NCBI RefSeq assembly: GCF_000961885.1
Contig: NZ_JZKH01000001.1
Span: 253,010-317,009, forward strand
Length of the DNA: 64,000 bases
Direction of reading: 5' to 3'
Source: Streptomyces rubellomurinus
GTDB lineage: Bacteria > Actinomycetota > Actinomycetes > Streptomycetales > Streptomycetaceae
Shown: piece by piece, positions 7,756 to 17,300 of the stretch
How the letters are laid out: the number at the start of each line of letters is the position of its first letter
Numbering within the stretch: the first letter of the stretch is position 1
Made by a program: the position numbers and the translations under genes
The notes under the pieces: generated by a model
Databases searched by the model: none
The model's input: only the letters and a program-made list of their open reading frames with translations
What the model was told of the DNA's origin: nothing

Positions 7756-8354
7756 AACCGCACCCGCGTCCCCGGGGCGAACAGGGCGGCCGGCTCGCGC
7801 GCGGCGTCCCACAGCGGGGCCTCGGTGCGGCCGATCAGCTGCCAGCCGCCCGGGGACGAGCGCGGATAGACGCCGGTGTACGGGCCGGCCAGGGCGACCG
7901 CGCCGGCCGGCACGGCGCTGCGGGGCACGGCCCGGCGCGGGACGTGGTACCGCTCGGCGAGGCCGGTGAGGTAGCCGAAGCCGGGGGCGAACCCGCTGAA
8001 GGCGACGCGGAATTCGGTCGCGGAGTGGATGCGCGCGACGGCGTCCTCCGCGACGCCCCAGAGCGCGGCGACCTCCGCGAGGTCCGCGCCGTCGTAGCGG
8101 ACGGGGACGGTCACCACCGGGCCGAGCCGCTCCGGGGCGGGCGGCACCCGCCAGGTGGCCAGTTCGGTGGCCAGGGCACGCGGGTCGGCCACCCCGTCGA
8201 GCAGCACGGTCCGCTCGGCCGGGACGATCTCGTCCACCGGCGGCAGCCCGAACACCGCGCGCCTGCGCAGGAGTTCGGCGTGGAAGGCGGCGGTCCGGTC
8301 GGCGTCGGCGAGTTCGACCAGCAGGGCGTGCGGGCCGACCCGCAGCACTCTCAT
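7737..8354 (-). CDS. pxpB: 5-oxoprolinase subunit B (allophanate hydrolase subunit 1 family)
   Basis: 205 aa. Family motifs: VTVPVRYDGADLAEVA, then FSGFAPGFGYLTGL, then RSAVPAGAVALAGPYTGVYP and SPGGWQLIGRT. These mark KipI/PxpB (allophanate hydrolase subunit 1) proteins. Start: ATG at 8354, overlapping the pxpA stop by ATGA (8351-8354), so translation is coupled. The reading frame extends much further upstream inside pxpA, but that part is an out-of-frame shadow. The C terminus lies inside the tandem repeat at 7691-7755. Works with PxpA and PxpC in the cytoplasm. Confidence 0.9.
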   Translation of the reverse strand: MRVLRVGPHALLVELADADRTAAFHAELLRRRAVFGLPPVDEIVPAERTVLLDGVADPRALATELATWRVPPAPERLGPVVTVPVRYDGADLAEVAALWGVAEDAVARIHSATEFRVAFSGFAPGFGYLTGLAERYHVPRRAVPRSAVPAGAVALAGPYTGVYPRSSPGGWQLIGRTEAPLWDAAREPAALFAPGTRVRFVIEEA

Positions 8355-9151
8355 GCGAACGCCTCGACGCGCACCCCGGCCGCGCGCAGCGCCGTCCGGA
8401 CGCGGCGGGCGAGGTCCGCCGCCCCGGGGGTGTCGCCGTGCAGGCACAGCGAGCGGGCGCGCAGGCGGATCCGCTCGCCGGTGTGGGCGGCGAGCAGGCC
8501 GTCGCGGGCGATGCCGACCGAGCGGCGGACCACGGCGTCGGGGTCGTGGACGACCGCACCCGGTTCCCGGCGGGAGAGCAGCGTGCCCTCCGGGGTGTAG
8601 GCGCGGTCGCCGAACGCCTCGGCGACGACCGGCAGTCCGGCCCGCCGGGCCGCCTCGTGCAGTCGAGAGCCGGGCAGCCCGAGCACCGGCGACGGTGTTC
8701 CGGGCAGAGCGAGCCGGACGCCACGGACCACGGCCGCCGCCTGTTCCTCGTCGTGCACCGTGCGGTTGTAGAGCGCGCCGTGCGGTTTGACGTAGCCGAC
8801 CTTGGCGCCGGCGGCCTGCGCGAACACCTGCAACGCCCCTATCTGGTAGGCGATTTCGTCGGCCAGCTCGTCCGGGGGGACGTCCATCGCCCGCCGCCCG
8901 AAGCCGGCCAGGTCCCGGTAGGAGACCTGCGCGCCGATCCGCACCCCGCGCTCGGCGGCCAGCGCGCACACCCGTCGCATGGTGGACGGGTCCCCGGCGT
9001 GGAAGCCGCAGGCGACGTTGGCGCTGGTGACCACCGACAGCAGGGCCGCGTCGTCGGTGAGCGTCCAGCGGCCGAAGCCCTCGCCGAGGTCGGCGTTCAG
9101 GTCGATCACCGGTTCCGGTACGGCCGCGGGCTCCGCCCGTCCGTCCGTCAC
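8351..9151 (-). CDS. pxpA: 5-oxoprolinase subunit A (LamB/YcsF family)
   Basis: 266 aa. The opening IDLNADLGEGFGRW, followed by VTSANVACGFHAGDP and YVKPHGALYN, is the LamB/YcsF signature. In PxpABC this subunit binds and phosphorylates 5-oxoproline. I start it at the GTG at 9151, which overlaps the stop of the GntR gene (GTGA, 9148-9151) and has GGGAG upstream; the longer frame would run back through the regulator. Order in the transcript: GntR, pxpA, pxpB, pxpC, all overlapping or nearly so. Confidence 0.92.
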   Translation of the reverse strand: MTDGRAEPAAVPEPVIDLNADLGEGFGRWTLTDDAALLSVVTSANVACGFHAGDPSTMRRVCALAAERGVRIGAQVSYRDLAGFGRRAMDVPPDELADEIAYQIGALQVFAQAAGAKVGYVKPHGALYNRTVHDEEQAAAVVRGVRLALPGTPSPVLGLPGSRLHEAARRAGLPVVAEAFGDRAYTPEGTLLSRREPGAVVHDPDAVVRRSVGIARDGLLAAHTGERIRLRARSLCLHGDTPGAADLARRVRTALRAAGVRVEAFA

Positions 9152-9855
9152 CGCCCGGCTCCCGGGGCCTGCCCGCGCTCGGCCATGGCGCGGACGATCA
9201 TCGCGCGCGCGTCGTCCAGGTACCTGGTCAACTCGACCTCGGCGTCGTCGATCTCGCCCGACTCCAGCAGCCCCGCGAGCGTCTGGTTGCGCCCCAGGAA
9301 CGGTTCGTGGAGCGCGCGCGGGGAGGGGACGGCGGCGAAGGCCAGCCGCAGTTCCGCCATCAGCCGGGTCATGCACTCGTCGATCCTCCCGCTGCCGGCC
9401 AGCCCGGCGACGGCCTGGTGGAAGTGCAGGTCGGCGGTGCCCACCGCGGCCCAGTCACCGAGCAGTTCGGCCGCCTCCGCCCGCGCGAGCGCGGCCCGCA
9501 CGGCGGCCAGGCGCTCCGGCGCCGCGCTGCGCAGCGCGCGCACCCCGGCCATCTCCAGGGCCAGGCGCAGCGTGTAGATGTCGGCGACGTCCTCCGGTTC
9601 GAGGACCCGGACGAACACCCCGCGGTTCAGCTCGTGGACGACCAGGCGCTGGTCGGCCAGCTGCCGGAACGCCTCCCGGAGGGTGTTGCGCGAGACCGCG
9701 AGCGCCTCGCCCAGCGCCTCCTCCGACAGCCGCGTTCCGGAGGCGAGTCGGCCCTCGGTGATGTGCTCGCGCAGCACTTCGGCCACCCGCTGGGCGGCGC
9801 TGGCGCGTTCGAGCCGGCCCCGGTCGGCCGCGAGTGCGTCGAAAACCCCGGTCAA
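9148..9855 (-). CDS. GntR-family regulator, FadR/FCD subgroup
   Basis: 235 aa. N-terminal winged helix (residues about 15-80: VAEVLREHITEGRLASGTRL, then EALAVSRNTLREAFRQL), followed by an all-helical FCD ligand domain with the LRLALEMAGVRAL and DLHFHQAVAGLAGSGRI segments, which in the family carry metal- and carboxylate-binding residues. The start is TTG at 9855 with AGGAGG seven bases upstream. It is the first gene of the pxp operon and is divergent from DUF969, with a perfect palindrome between them that is the likely operator. A small carboxylic acid, possibly 5-oxoproline, would be a natural effector; this is inference. Confidence 0.88.
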   Translation of the reverse strand: MTGVFDALAADRGRLERASAAQRVAEVLREHITEGRLASGTRLSEEALGEALAVSRNTLREAFRQLADQRLVVHELNRGVFVRVLEPEDVADIYTLRLALEMAGVRALRSAAPERLAAVRAALARAEAAELLGDWAAVGTADLHFHQAVAGLAGSGRIDECMTRLMAELRLAFAAVPSPRALHEPFLGRNQTLAGLLESGEIDDAEVELTRYLDDARAMIVRAMAERGQAPGAGR

Positions 9856-9906
9856 GTCCTGCCTCCTGCCGCCGCGTTCCGCTCGTACGGAGCCGCTCCT
9901 GAACTC

Positions 9907-9936
9907 TTGTCGGATTGTTCCACAATCCCCTAACCT
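9907..9936 (+). promoter_or_regulatory. Promoter of the DUF969-DUF979-pcp operon
   Basis: TTGTCG (9907-9912) and TAACCT (9931-9936) separated by 18 bp. The palindromic operator candidate fills the spacer, so repressor binding would block this promoter. Confidence 0.5.
9912..9928. promoter_or_regulatory. Perfect palindrome, candidate GntR operator
   Basis: GGATTGT-TCC-ACAATCC, a perfect 7-bp inverted repeat with a 3-bp centre. Its core TTGTnnnACAA fits the operator style known for FadR/FCD-type GntR regulators. It lies 57 bp upstream of the GntR start and 119 bp upstream of DUF969. Confidence 0.75.
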
Positions 9937-10046
9937 CTCGGCAACCCCCCGCGAGGTCGCGGCCCACCGGCCGGGACCTCCCGCGCCCGTGGCGTCGCAG
10001 ACGACCGCGCACCCGGCGTGGACCCCTCCGAAAGGCGACCAGCCAC

Positions 10047-10793
10047 ATGATCGTTCTTGTCGGCATCCTCATCGTGGTGGCCGGATTCGCCACCCGGCGA
10101 AATCCGCTCCTCGTCGTCGGCGCGGCCGGCATCGTCACCGGCCTGCTGGGCGGGCTGAGCCCGGTGAAGGTCCTGGAGACGTTCGGGACGGGCTTCGCCT
10201 CCAGCCGCTCGGTGACCCTCTTCGCCGTCACCCTGCCGGTCATCGGCCTCCTGGAGCGCCACGGCCTGCAGGAGCAGGCCCGCACCCTGATGAACCGGCT
10301 CGCGAAGGTCAGCGCCGGCCGCCTGCTCGCCTGCTACCTGGTGATCCGTCAGCTCGGCGCCGCCCTCGGGCTCACCGCGCTCGGCGGGCATCCCCAGGCG
10401 GTGCGGCCGATGATCGCGCCGATGGCGGAGGCCGCGGTCGAGCGCCGCCACGGCACCCTGACGGAGAAGGCCCGCGAACGGCTGCGCTCCTTCGCCGCGA
10501 GCGCCGACAACGTCGGCCTGTTCTTCGGCGAGGACTGCTTCCTCGCCGTCGGCTCGATCCTCCTGATCACCGGCTTCGTCAACGCGACCTACCACACCAG
10601 CCTGGAGCCGGTGCAGCTCGCGCTGTGGGCCGTCCCCACCGCGGTCTGCGCCACCCTCGTCCACGGCCTGCGGCTGCTGCGGCTGGACACCGTCCTCGCC
10701 CGGGACCTGGCCACCGCGTCCGGCCGCCCCGCCGACGCCCCCGCCGGCGCCCGCACCGCCGCCGCCACCCTCACCGCGGAGGACAGCAAGTGA
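10047..10793 (+). CDS. DUF969 family membrane protein
   Basis: 248 aa, strongly hydrophobic. It begins MIVLVGILIVVAGFATRRNP and contains TALGGHPQAVRPMIAPMAEA and the SADNVGLFFGEDCFLA segment, which I recognise as DUF969. It is always found with DUF979, and the pair probably makes a two-part transporter. Start: ATG at 10047, with GAAAGG about ten bases upstream. It overlaps DUF979 by GTGA (10790-10793). Given the pyroglutamyl-peptidase gene downstream and pxpABC opposite, the cargo is probably pyroglutamate or a pyroglutamyl peptide (inference). Confidence 0.85.
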   Translation: MIVLVGILIVVAGFATRRNPLLVVGAAGIVTGLLGGLSPVKVLETFGTGFASSRSVTLFAVTLPVIGLLERHGLQEQARTLMNRLAKVSAGRLLACYLVIRQLGAALGLTALGGHPQAVRPMIAPMAEAAVERRHGTLTEKARERLRSFAASADNVGLFFGEDCFLAVGSILLITGFVNATYHTSLEPVQLALWAVPTAVCATLVHGLRLLRLDTVLARDLATASGRPADAPAGARTAAATLTAEDSK

Positions 10794-11758
10794 TCAAGGT
10801 CGAATGGCTGTACTGGCTCGTCGGCGCCGTCTTCCTCGCGATGGCCGTGCAGATGGCGGCCGACCGCAGCAACCCCAAGCGGTTCGGCAGCGCCGCCTTC
10901 TGGGGCCTGTTCGGCGCGAGCTTCGTCTACGGCACGTGGGTCGCCGACAAGAGCGCGCCCGCCGCGCCCCTGGGTGCGGCCGTGCTCGCCATGATCTGCC
11001 TGGGCGGCCTCGGCTTCACCGGGCGCGGCACGCCCACGACCACCACCCCCGAGCAGCGGGCCGCCTCCGCCGCCCGTCTCGGCAGCCGGCTGTTCGTCCC
11101 CGCGCTCACCCTGCCGCTGGTCGCGCTGACCTGCGCCACCCTCCTCAAGGACGTGCACCTGGGCAGCGGCCTGCTGCTCCAGTCCGGCAGCGAGGCGCTG
11201 CTCGGGCTCGGCATCGGCACGCTCGTCGCCCTGGCCGTCGCTCACCTCCTCACCCGCGAGCGCAGGCCCGTCACCGCCCTGCACGCCGGCCGCTCACTGG
11301 TGGAGGCCATCGGCTGGGCGCTGCTGCTGCCCCAACTCCTCGCCGTGCTCGGCACGATCTTCCAGGCCTCCGGGGTCGGCACCCAGGTCGGCCGGATCAC
11401 CACGCACTTCCTGCCGGACGGCAACACCTACGCGGCGGTGGCGCTCTACTGCCTCGGCATGGCCCTGTTCACCGTCATCATGGGCAACGCCTTCGCCGCG
11501 TTCCCCGTCATGACCGCCGCCATCGGCTGGCCCGTCCTGATCACCCAGTTGCACGGCAACCCGGCGGTCGTCCTGGCCGTGGGCATGCTGGCCGGCTTCT
11601 GCGGCACCCTCGCCACCCCGATGGCCGCCAACTTCAACCTGGTCCCGGCCACCCTGCTCGAACTCAAGGACCAGTACGGGCCGATCAAGGCCCAACTGCC
11701 CACCGCTGGCGTCCTGTTGGTGTGCAACATCGCCATCATGTCGCTGTTCGCGTTCTGA
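10790..11758 (+). CDS. DUF979 family membrane protein
   Basis: 322 aa with about ten hydrophobic segments. Motifs: VEWLYWLVGAVFLAMAVQMA at the start, VIMGNAFAAFPVMTAAIG in the middle, and GTLATPMAANFNLVPATLLE near the end, typical of DUF979. GTG start at 10790 with GGAGGA upstream, overlapping the DUF969 stop. It is the likely partner subunit of DUF969. The pcp gene follows after 33 bp. Confidence 0.85.
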   Translation: MIKVEWLYWLVGAVFLAMAVQMAADRSNPKRFGSAAFWGLFGASFVYGTWVADKSAPAAPLGAAVLAMICLGGLGFTGRGTPTTTTPEQRAASAARLGSRLFVPALTLPLVALTCATLLKDVHLGSGLLLQSGSEALLGLGIGTLVALAVAHLLTRERRPVTALHAGRSLVEAIGWALLLPQLLAVLGTIFQASGVGTQVGRITTHFLPDGNTYAAVALYCLGMALFTVIMGNAFAAFPVMTAAIGWPVLITQLHGNPAVVLAVGMLAGFCGTLATPMAANFNLVPATLLELKDQYGPIKAQLPTAGVLLVCNIAIMSLFAF

Positions 11759-11791
11759 CCTCTCCACCTCACAGGAAGGCTCCGCCCGCCC

Positions 11792-12433
11792 ATGACCCGG
11801 GTCCTGCTCACCGGCTTCGAGCCGTTCGACGGCGCCGCCCTCAACCCGTCCTGGGAGGTCGCCCGCCTCGTCGCCGAGCAGCCGCCCGCGGGGATGGAGG
11901 TCACCCCCGTCCGGCTGAGCTGCGTCTTCGGGCGGGCGGCCGAGGAACTGCGGACGGCGGTGCGCGGCAGCGACCCGGACGTGGTGCTCTGCCTCGGCCA
12001 GGCGACCGGCCGCCCGGACGTCGGCGTCGAGCGCATCGCCGTCAACGTCGACGACGCGCGCATCCCGGACAACGCGGGTCGGCAGCCGGTGGACCGGCCC
12101 GTCGTCCCCGGCGGCCCCGCCGCCTACTTCGCCGCGCTGCCGGTGAAGGCGTGCGTGGCCGCCGTCCGGGAGGCCGGCTTGCCGGCCTCCCTGTCCCACA
12201 GCGCCGGGACGTTCGTCTGCAACCACGTCTTCTACGCGCTGATGCACCTGATCGCCACCGAACGCCCCCCCACCCGCGGCGGCTTCGTCCACCTGCCCGC
12301 GCTGCCCGAACAGGTCCTCGACCGGGCTCAGCCCTCCCTGCCCGCCGCCACGGCCGCCCACGCCGTGCGCGCCCTGCTCACGGCCTCGACCCGCCCCACC
12401 GACCTGCGCACCCCGGAGGGGACCGCCCACTGA
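11792..12433 (+). CDS. pcp: Pyroglutamyl-peptidase I (peptidase family C15)
   Basis: 213 aa, normal family length. Catalytic triad in the expected places: Glu80 (GVERIAVN), Cys143 (AGTFVCN) and His167 (GGFVHLP). The N terminus VLLTGFEPFDGAALNPSW is the family signature. It removes N-terminal pyroglutamate from peptides, releasing 5-oxoproline in the cytoplasm. ATG start with AGGAAGG upstream. As third gene of the DUF969 operon and opposite pxpABC, it fits a salvage pathway in which pyroglutamyl peptides enter, pyroglutamate is released and PxpABC turns it into glutamate. Confidence 0.95.
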   Translation: MTRVLLTGFEPFDGAALNPSWEVARLVAEQPPAGMEVTPVRLSCVFGRAAEELRTAVRGSDPDVVLCLGQATGRPDVGVERIAVNVDDARIPDNAGRQPVDRPVVPGGPAAYFAALPVKACVAAVREAGLPASLSHSAGTFVCNHVFYALMHLIATERPPTRGGFVHLPALPEQVLDRAQPSLPAATAAHAVRALLTASTRPTDLRTPEGTAH

Positions 12434-12546
12434 CGCGGCGTCCCTCTGCGGGGATCTGATGGAGACACAGGTGACGTGCGGGTAATTTTTGGCGGTTATC
12501 GTATGAACAATCATCAAACTCCGCCCTCTGTCCCGAAGGTACGTCC

Positions 12547-14196
12547 TTGCTCCACAAGCAGTCCCACCGTCTCCTCCGAGCGGCGTCGCTCGCGCTCGCC
12601 ACCGCCGTCCTCGCCGCCATGCCGACCGCCCCGGCCTTCGCCGACCCCGCAACACCCGTACCGCCGGGGGGCGTTGAGAGCAGCCCGACCCCGCACCTCG
12701 ACGCCGTGGAACAGGCCCTGCGTGAGGTCTCCCCCGGCCTGGAGGGCACGGTCTGGCAGCGGACCGCCGGCAACGCCCTCGACGCACCCGCCGACGACCC
12801 GGCCGGCTGGCTGCTCCAGACGCCCGCCTGCTGGGGCGACCCGAAGTGCACCGACCGGCCCGGCACCCGGCAGCTGCTGGCCCGGATGACCGACACGATC
12901 GGCAGCGCCACCCGCACGGTCGACATCTCCACCCTCGCGCCGTTCCCGAACGGCGCCTTCGAGGACGCCATCGTGGCCGGGCTCAAGTCCGCCGCGGCCA
13001 AGGGCAACCACCTCCAGGTGCGGATCCTGGTCGGCGCGGCCCCGCTCCTCAACGTCACCGCGCTGCCCACCCGCTACCGCGACGAACTGGTCGGCAGGCT
13101 CGGCGACGCGGCCGACCGGATCACGCTCACCGTCGCGTCGATGACCACCGCCAAGACGGCGTTCTCCTGGAACCACTCCAAGCTCCTGGTGGTGGACGGA
13201 CAGCGGGTGATCACCGGCGGCATCAACAACTGGAAGGACGACTACCTCGACACCACGCACCCGGTGTCGGACGTCGACCTCGCGCTGACCGGCCCGGCCG
13301 CGACCACCGCCGGGCGCTACCTGGACACGCTCTGGGACTGGACCTGCCGCAACACCGGCCCGCTCTCCGCCGCCTGGTTCGCCTCCTCCCACGGCGCCGC
13401 CTGCAACCCCACCCTGGAACAGGACGCCAACCCGGCACCCGCCGCCGCGACCGGCAGCACCCCGGTCATCGCGGTCGGCGGCCTCGGCGTCGGCATCCGG
13501 GACACGGACCCTTCCTCCGGCCACCGGTTCACCCCGGCCACCTCCCCGGCCGTCAGCTGCGGGCCGATCGGCGTGCACGACTACACCAACACCGACCGCG
13601 GCTACGCCACCGTCAACCCCGAGGAGAGCGCGCTGCGCACCCTCATCGCGAGCGCGACCGGCCACATCGAGATCTCCCAGCAGGACCTGAACGGCACCTG
13701 CCCGCCGATGCCGCGCTACGACGTCAAGCTGTACGACACCCTGGCCGCCAAGCTCGCGGCCGGCGTCAAGGTCCGGATCGTGGTCAGCGACCCCGCCAAC
13801 CGCGGCCGGGTCGGCAGCGGCGGCTACTCGCAGATCAAGTCGCTCAACGAGGTCAGCGACGCGCTGCTGAACCACCTGACCACCCTGACCGGCAGCAGCG
13901 GGAGCGCGCGCACGGCGATGTGCCAGAACCTCCAGCTCGCCTCGTTCCGCGCCGCCCCGACCCCCACCTGGGCCGACGGCCACCCGTACGCGCTGCACCA
14001 CAAGCTGGTCTCGGTCGACGGCTCGGCGTTCTTCATCGGCTCCAAGAACCTCTACCCGGCCTACCTCCAGGACTTCGGCTACATCGTCGAGGACGCCAAG
14101 GCCGCGGAGCAGTTGAACACCGGCCTGCTGGCCCCGCAGTGGCAGTACTCGCAGGCGACGGCGACCTACGACTACGCCCGCGGCATCTGCGGCTGA
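12547..14196 (+). CDS. Secreted phospholipase D-like protein (two HKD motifs)
   Basis: 549 aa. A Sec signal peptide covers about residues 1-33 (basic start, hydrophobic core, cleavage after APAFA). Two HxKxxxxD motifs are present, HSKLLVVD near residue 210 followed by ITGGINNW, and HHKLVSVD near residue 484 followed by FIGSKNLYP. Together they form one active site in the PLD superfamily, giving phospholipid hydrolysis or transphosphatidylation outside the cell. Length and layout match secreted Streptomyces PLDs. The start is TTG at 12547 with GAAGG upstream; no better start precedes the signal peptide. Single-gene unit ended by a hairpin. Confidence 0.9.
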   Translation: MLHKQSHRLLRAASLALATAVLAAMPTAPAFADPATPVPPGGVESSPTPHLDAVEQALREVSPGLEGTVWQRTAGNALDAPADDPAGWLLQTPACWGDPKCTDRPGTRQLLARMTDTIGSATRTVDISTLAPFPNGAFEDAIVAGLKSAAAKGNHLQVRILVGAAPLLNVTALPTRYRDELVGRLGDAADRITLTVASMTTAKTAFSWNHSKLLVVDGQRVITGGINNWKDDYLDTTHPVSDVDLALTGPAATTAGRYLDTLWDWTCRNTGPLSAAWFASSHGAACNPTLEQDANPAPAAATGSTPVIAVGGLGVGIRDTDPSSGHRFTPATSPAVSCGPIGVHDYTNTDRGYATVNPEESALRTLIASATGHIEISQQDLNGTCPPMPRYDVKLYDTLAAKLAAGVKVRIVVSDPANRGRVGSGGYSQIKSLNEVSDALLNHLTTLTGSSGSARTAMCQNLQLASFRAAPTPTWADGHPYALHHKLVSVDGSAFFIGSKNLYPAYLQDFGYIVEDAKAAEQLNTGLLAPQWQYSQATATYDYARGICG

Positions 14197-14204
14197 GCCC
14201 CTTT

Positions 14205-14235
14205 GGCGGGGCGGCGGAAGCGCCGCCGCCCCGCC
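14205..14235 (+). terminator. Hairpin after the PLD gene
   Basis: Perfect 13-bp inverted repeat (14205-14217 with 14223-14235, arm GGCGGGGCGGCGG) and a 5-nt loop, starting 8 bp after the stop. Confidence 0.7.
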
Positions 14236-14323
14236 GCCCCGCCGCCCGGTTGCAGCCGGCCGTCCGCTGCGAAACCCTGGGGAGTGAGGCCCCCATCACC
14301 TCTGCAGCCTTGGGGCTCATGAG

Positions 14324-17300
14324 ATGCCTGACATCCGCATTGACAGCAGCAGCCTCACCTTCCCGCAGTTCATGATCGCCGGGCTGAACGTCCCGTCCAT
14401 CGACGGGTCGGCCGCACCGACGATCTCCCTGGCGCCCGGGGTCTACAGCGTCGCGCAGGTGTCCGACCAAGAGGAGAGCTTCCACTTCAAGGTCACCCAG
14501 GAGGGCACCGTCGATTTCGACGCGACCTTCGACGGCTTCCTCGAAGGCCGCGGGACGACCACGCTGGTGCTGCACGGATTCCCGGTCACGATCGACGCCC
14601 GCGCCCTGTCGCACGATCTGCTCCTGGCCATCACCACCGGCGCGGGAACGCTGTCGCGGGAGACGGCGCACGACGTCCGACTGTTACCCGCGCCGGCCTA
14701 CACGTTCCAGCTCTCCAGAGGAAATACGGACTACGGGTTTGCCGTGACCCATGACGGCCGGGTCGTTCTGGACCCGACCCTTCTGGGCTTCGCCGAGGTC
14801 ACCGACCGGTCGATGGTGATTCACGGATTCACCATCACCCTCGACGCGAGAGAACTCTCCCACGGCCTGACACCAGAACTGCCCAACTGGTCGGGCGGTA
14901 ACCTCTCCCGCACCGACACGAACGAATTGGCACTGATCCCGTTCGGGGAATACGCGTTCTTCCTGGTGGATGGGATGTCCCCCTTCACGTTCGGCCTCAC
15001 CCGCCAAGGCCGGATCGTGATCGACGACGCCTTCGCCGGCTTCGCCAGGGCGTCCTGGCGGACGCTGACCGTCTTCGGGTACCGGCTCATCGTTGACGGC
15101 CGGGCGCTTCCCTTCGACTTGAAGCCCAAGTTTTTCGGTCCGGCCGAAGCCCCGCTCTCGCGCACCACCACGCACGAGCTCACGCTCATACCGGCCCCGC
15201 AGTGGGCACTCAACCCGATCGGGGAGCCCGGCGCCCCCGTTGCGATCGGCCTGGCCCCCGATGGCACCGTCACCCAGATCGAATCGCCCGGCGGGCTGAT
15301 CGTGACGCTCTCCCCCGTGACCGTCCCGCGGGAGAGCGCCCTCGGGCTGCGCCGGGCGCTCGACGACGCCCGGCTGGAGCACGACCTCGCGCAGCTGGAC
15401 GCGGACGCGAGGGCCGTCACGCTGGAGCGGGTCCGTGCCTGGGTGGCGAGCCAACCGGCCTCGGATGTGCCGCTGTTCAGCGCCGCCAGCAACAAGCTGC
15501 GCATGGAGGAGAACGGCCAGAGCAACCGACTGCGCGACCTGGCGGCGCTGGGTGCGAAGGTCGACGCCGCCGCCCAGCGGCTCGCCGACTCGCTCGACGC
15601 GGAGGCCCCGCTGTTCGGCCGGCGGACCTCCGTTCCCATCGCCCTGCTGCCGGTGCGGATCGAGACCAAGTGGTCCGCCGACCGACGCAGCATCAAGGCG
15701 CGCGTCTACCCCGACGACATCCACGTCGACTCCTTCGAGCCCCGGCTGACCCCCGCGGAACTCGACGCGGCCCAGAAGTACTGGCAGGCACCCGGTGCGC
15801 AGGCGTGGCAGGACCTGCTCCGCGTGGTCAGCGCGCCCCGGGCGGCCTGGGCGACCCGCGCAGCCCGTCCCGGGGCCGCGACCGCTCCGCAGCTGCGCGA
15901 CCCCGGGCCCCGGCGCGCCCCCCGGGTCACGACGCTGCCGAGTCGCTGGCGCTTCCTCGGACTGGTCGACGGACGGGCGGTCGTCGACCAGGTGGGCGTG
16001 GACATTCCCGATCCGCTGCCGCTCGGCCTGCTCGCCGCGGACGAGGCGGCGCCCGACCACCAACACGCCGAGTGGGCGGTCGACTTCCGCACCGCGGTGG
16101 ACGTCGGCATGGCGGCGGAGCTGGTCCTGCCGCCCGGCTACGACCACCTGGACCAGCTCTTCGTCATCGGGGTGAGCGATCTGGAACCGGAGGCCGGCGC
16201 CGAACGGCTGGGCCAGTGCCTGCAGGGCCACCTGTTCAGCGACGGGTTCGACGTCCTGCCGGTGGGGGCGCCGACGAACAACACGCCCGACACCCGTACG
16301 GCGTGGTCCGCACGGCCGACCCCGATGCCCCCCGGCCCGCCGCCGACACTGCTGAAGGGGACGGACGGGGCCCGCCTCGCGGACGCGCTCGGCCTGGGCG
16401 ACGGAAGCTTCCTCGGCGAGTGCGCGGGGGCCGCGCGGGACGGCGACAGCGCGATCGCCGCGCTGTCGCTGCTGAGCTGGTGGACCCTCGTCGACGAGGT
16501 CCGGAGCGACGCCGTCCTGACGGACGACAATCCCCGGGGCTCGGTCCTCAAGGACCGCAACGCCCAGTGGTTGACGATCAGGAGCCACCTGGCCGACCAC
16601 GTGCGCAGCCGCGGTCCGCTGCCGACCGTGCGGGTCGGGCGGCAGCCGTACGGGCTGCTCCCGGTGACGGCGCTGGACGAGTGGGTGCCGGCCGCCCCGG
16701 ACGGGGCCGACGCCCTGATCGTGCCCTGGCTGCAGCGGCTGCGGCACCACTGGCGCGCCGCGCTGACCCCGGGCTGGATTCCGCGGGTCACCGACGGCAC
16801 CCCGGCCGACTGGATCGCGGCGGACATCCTCACCCGGCTGCCGGTGTCGAACGACATCGTCATCCGGCGCGAACTCACCTCCCGGGGAGGTCTCATCAGG
16901 TTCGACGGCATCAGCCTGCGCGCACCCGCTCCGACGGTGGCGCTGGGCGGGATCCGGTCCGGGTTGCGGTGGGCGCTCCCGTCCGAGCTCATCAGCAACC
17001 TCGCCTGGACGTCGAACACGAAGCCGCCGGACTACGCCCTTGTCCCGCGGCGGCTCGCGCCGAACGCCGACAAGTACGCGGCCCTGTTCGCCAACAGCGC
17101 TCGGCGCCTCGCCGACGCGGTGGGGCTGCTCAGGGGCGAGCTGACCCAGGAGCAGTTCCTCACGCGCTGGCCGATGACCGCGGACGGGAACCCCGCCCCC
17201 ACCCGGCCGCCGACGATCTTCGGTGAATTCGGCTTCCCGCCCCCGCAGGGGGCCACCGACCTGGTCCTCGTGATGCTGAACTCCGACCTCCACGGCTTGT

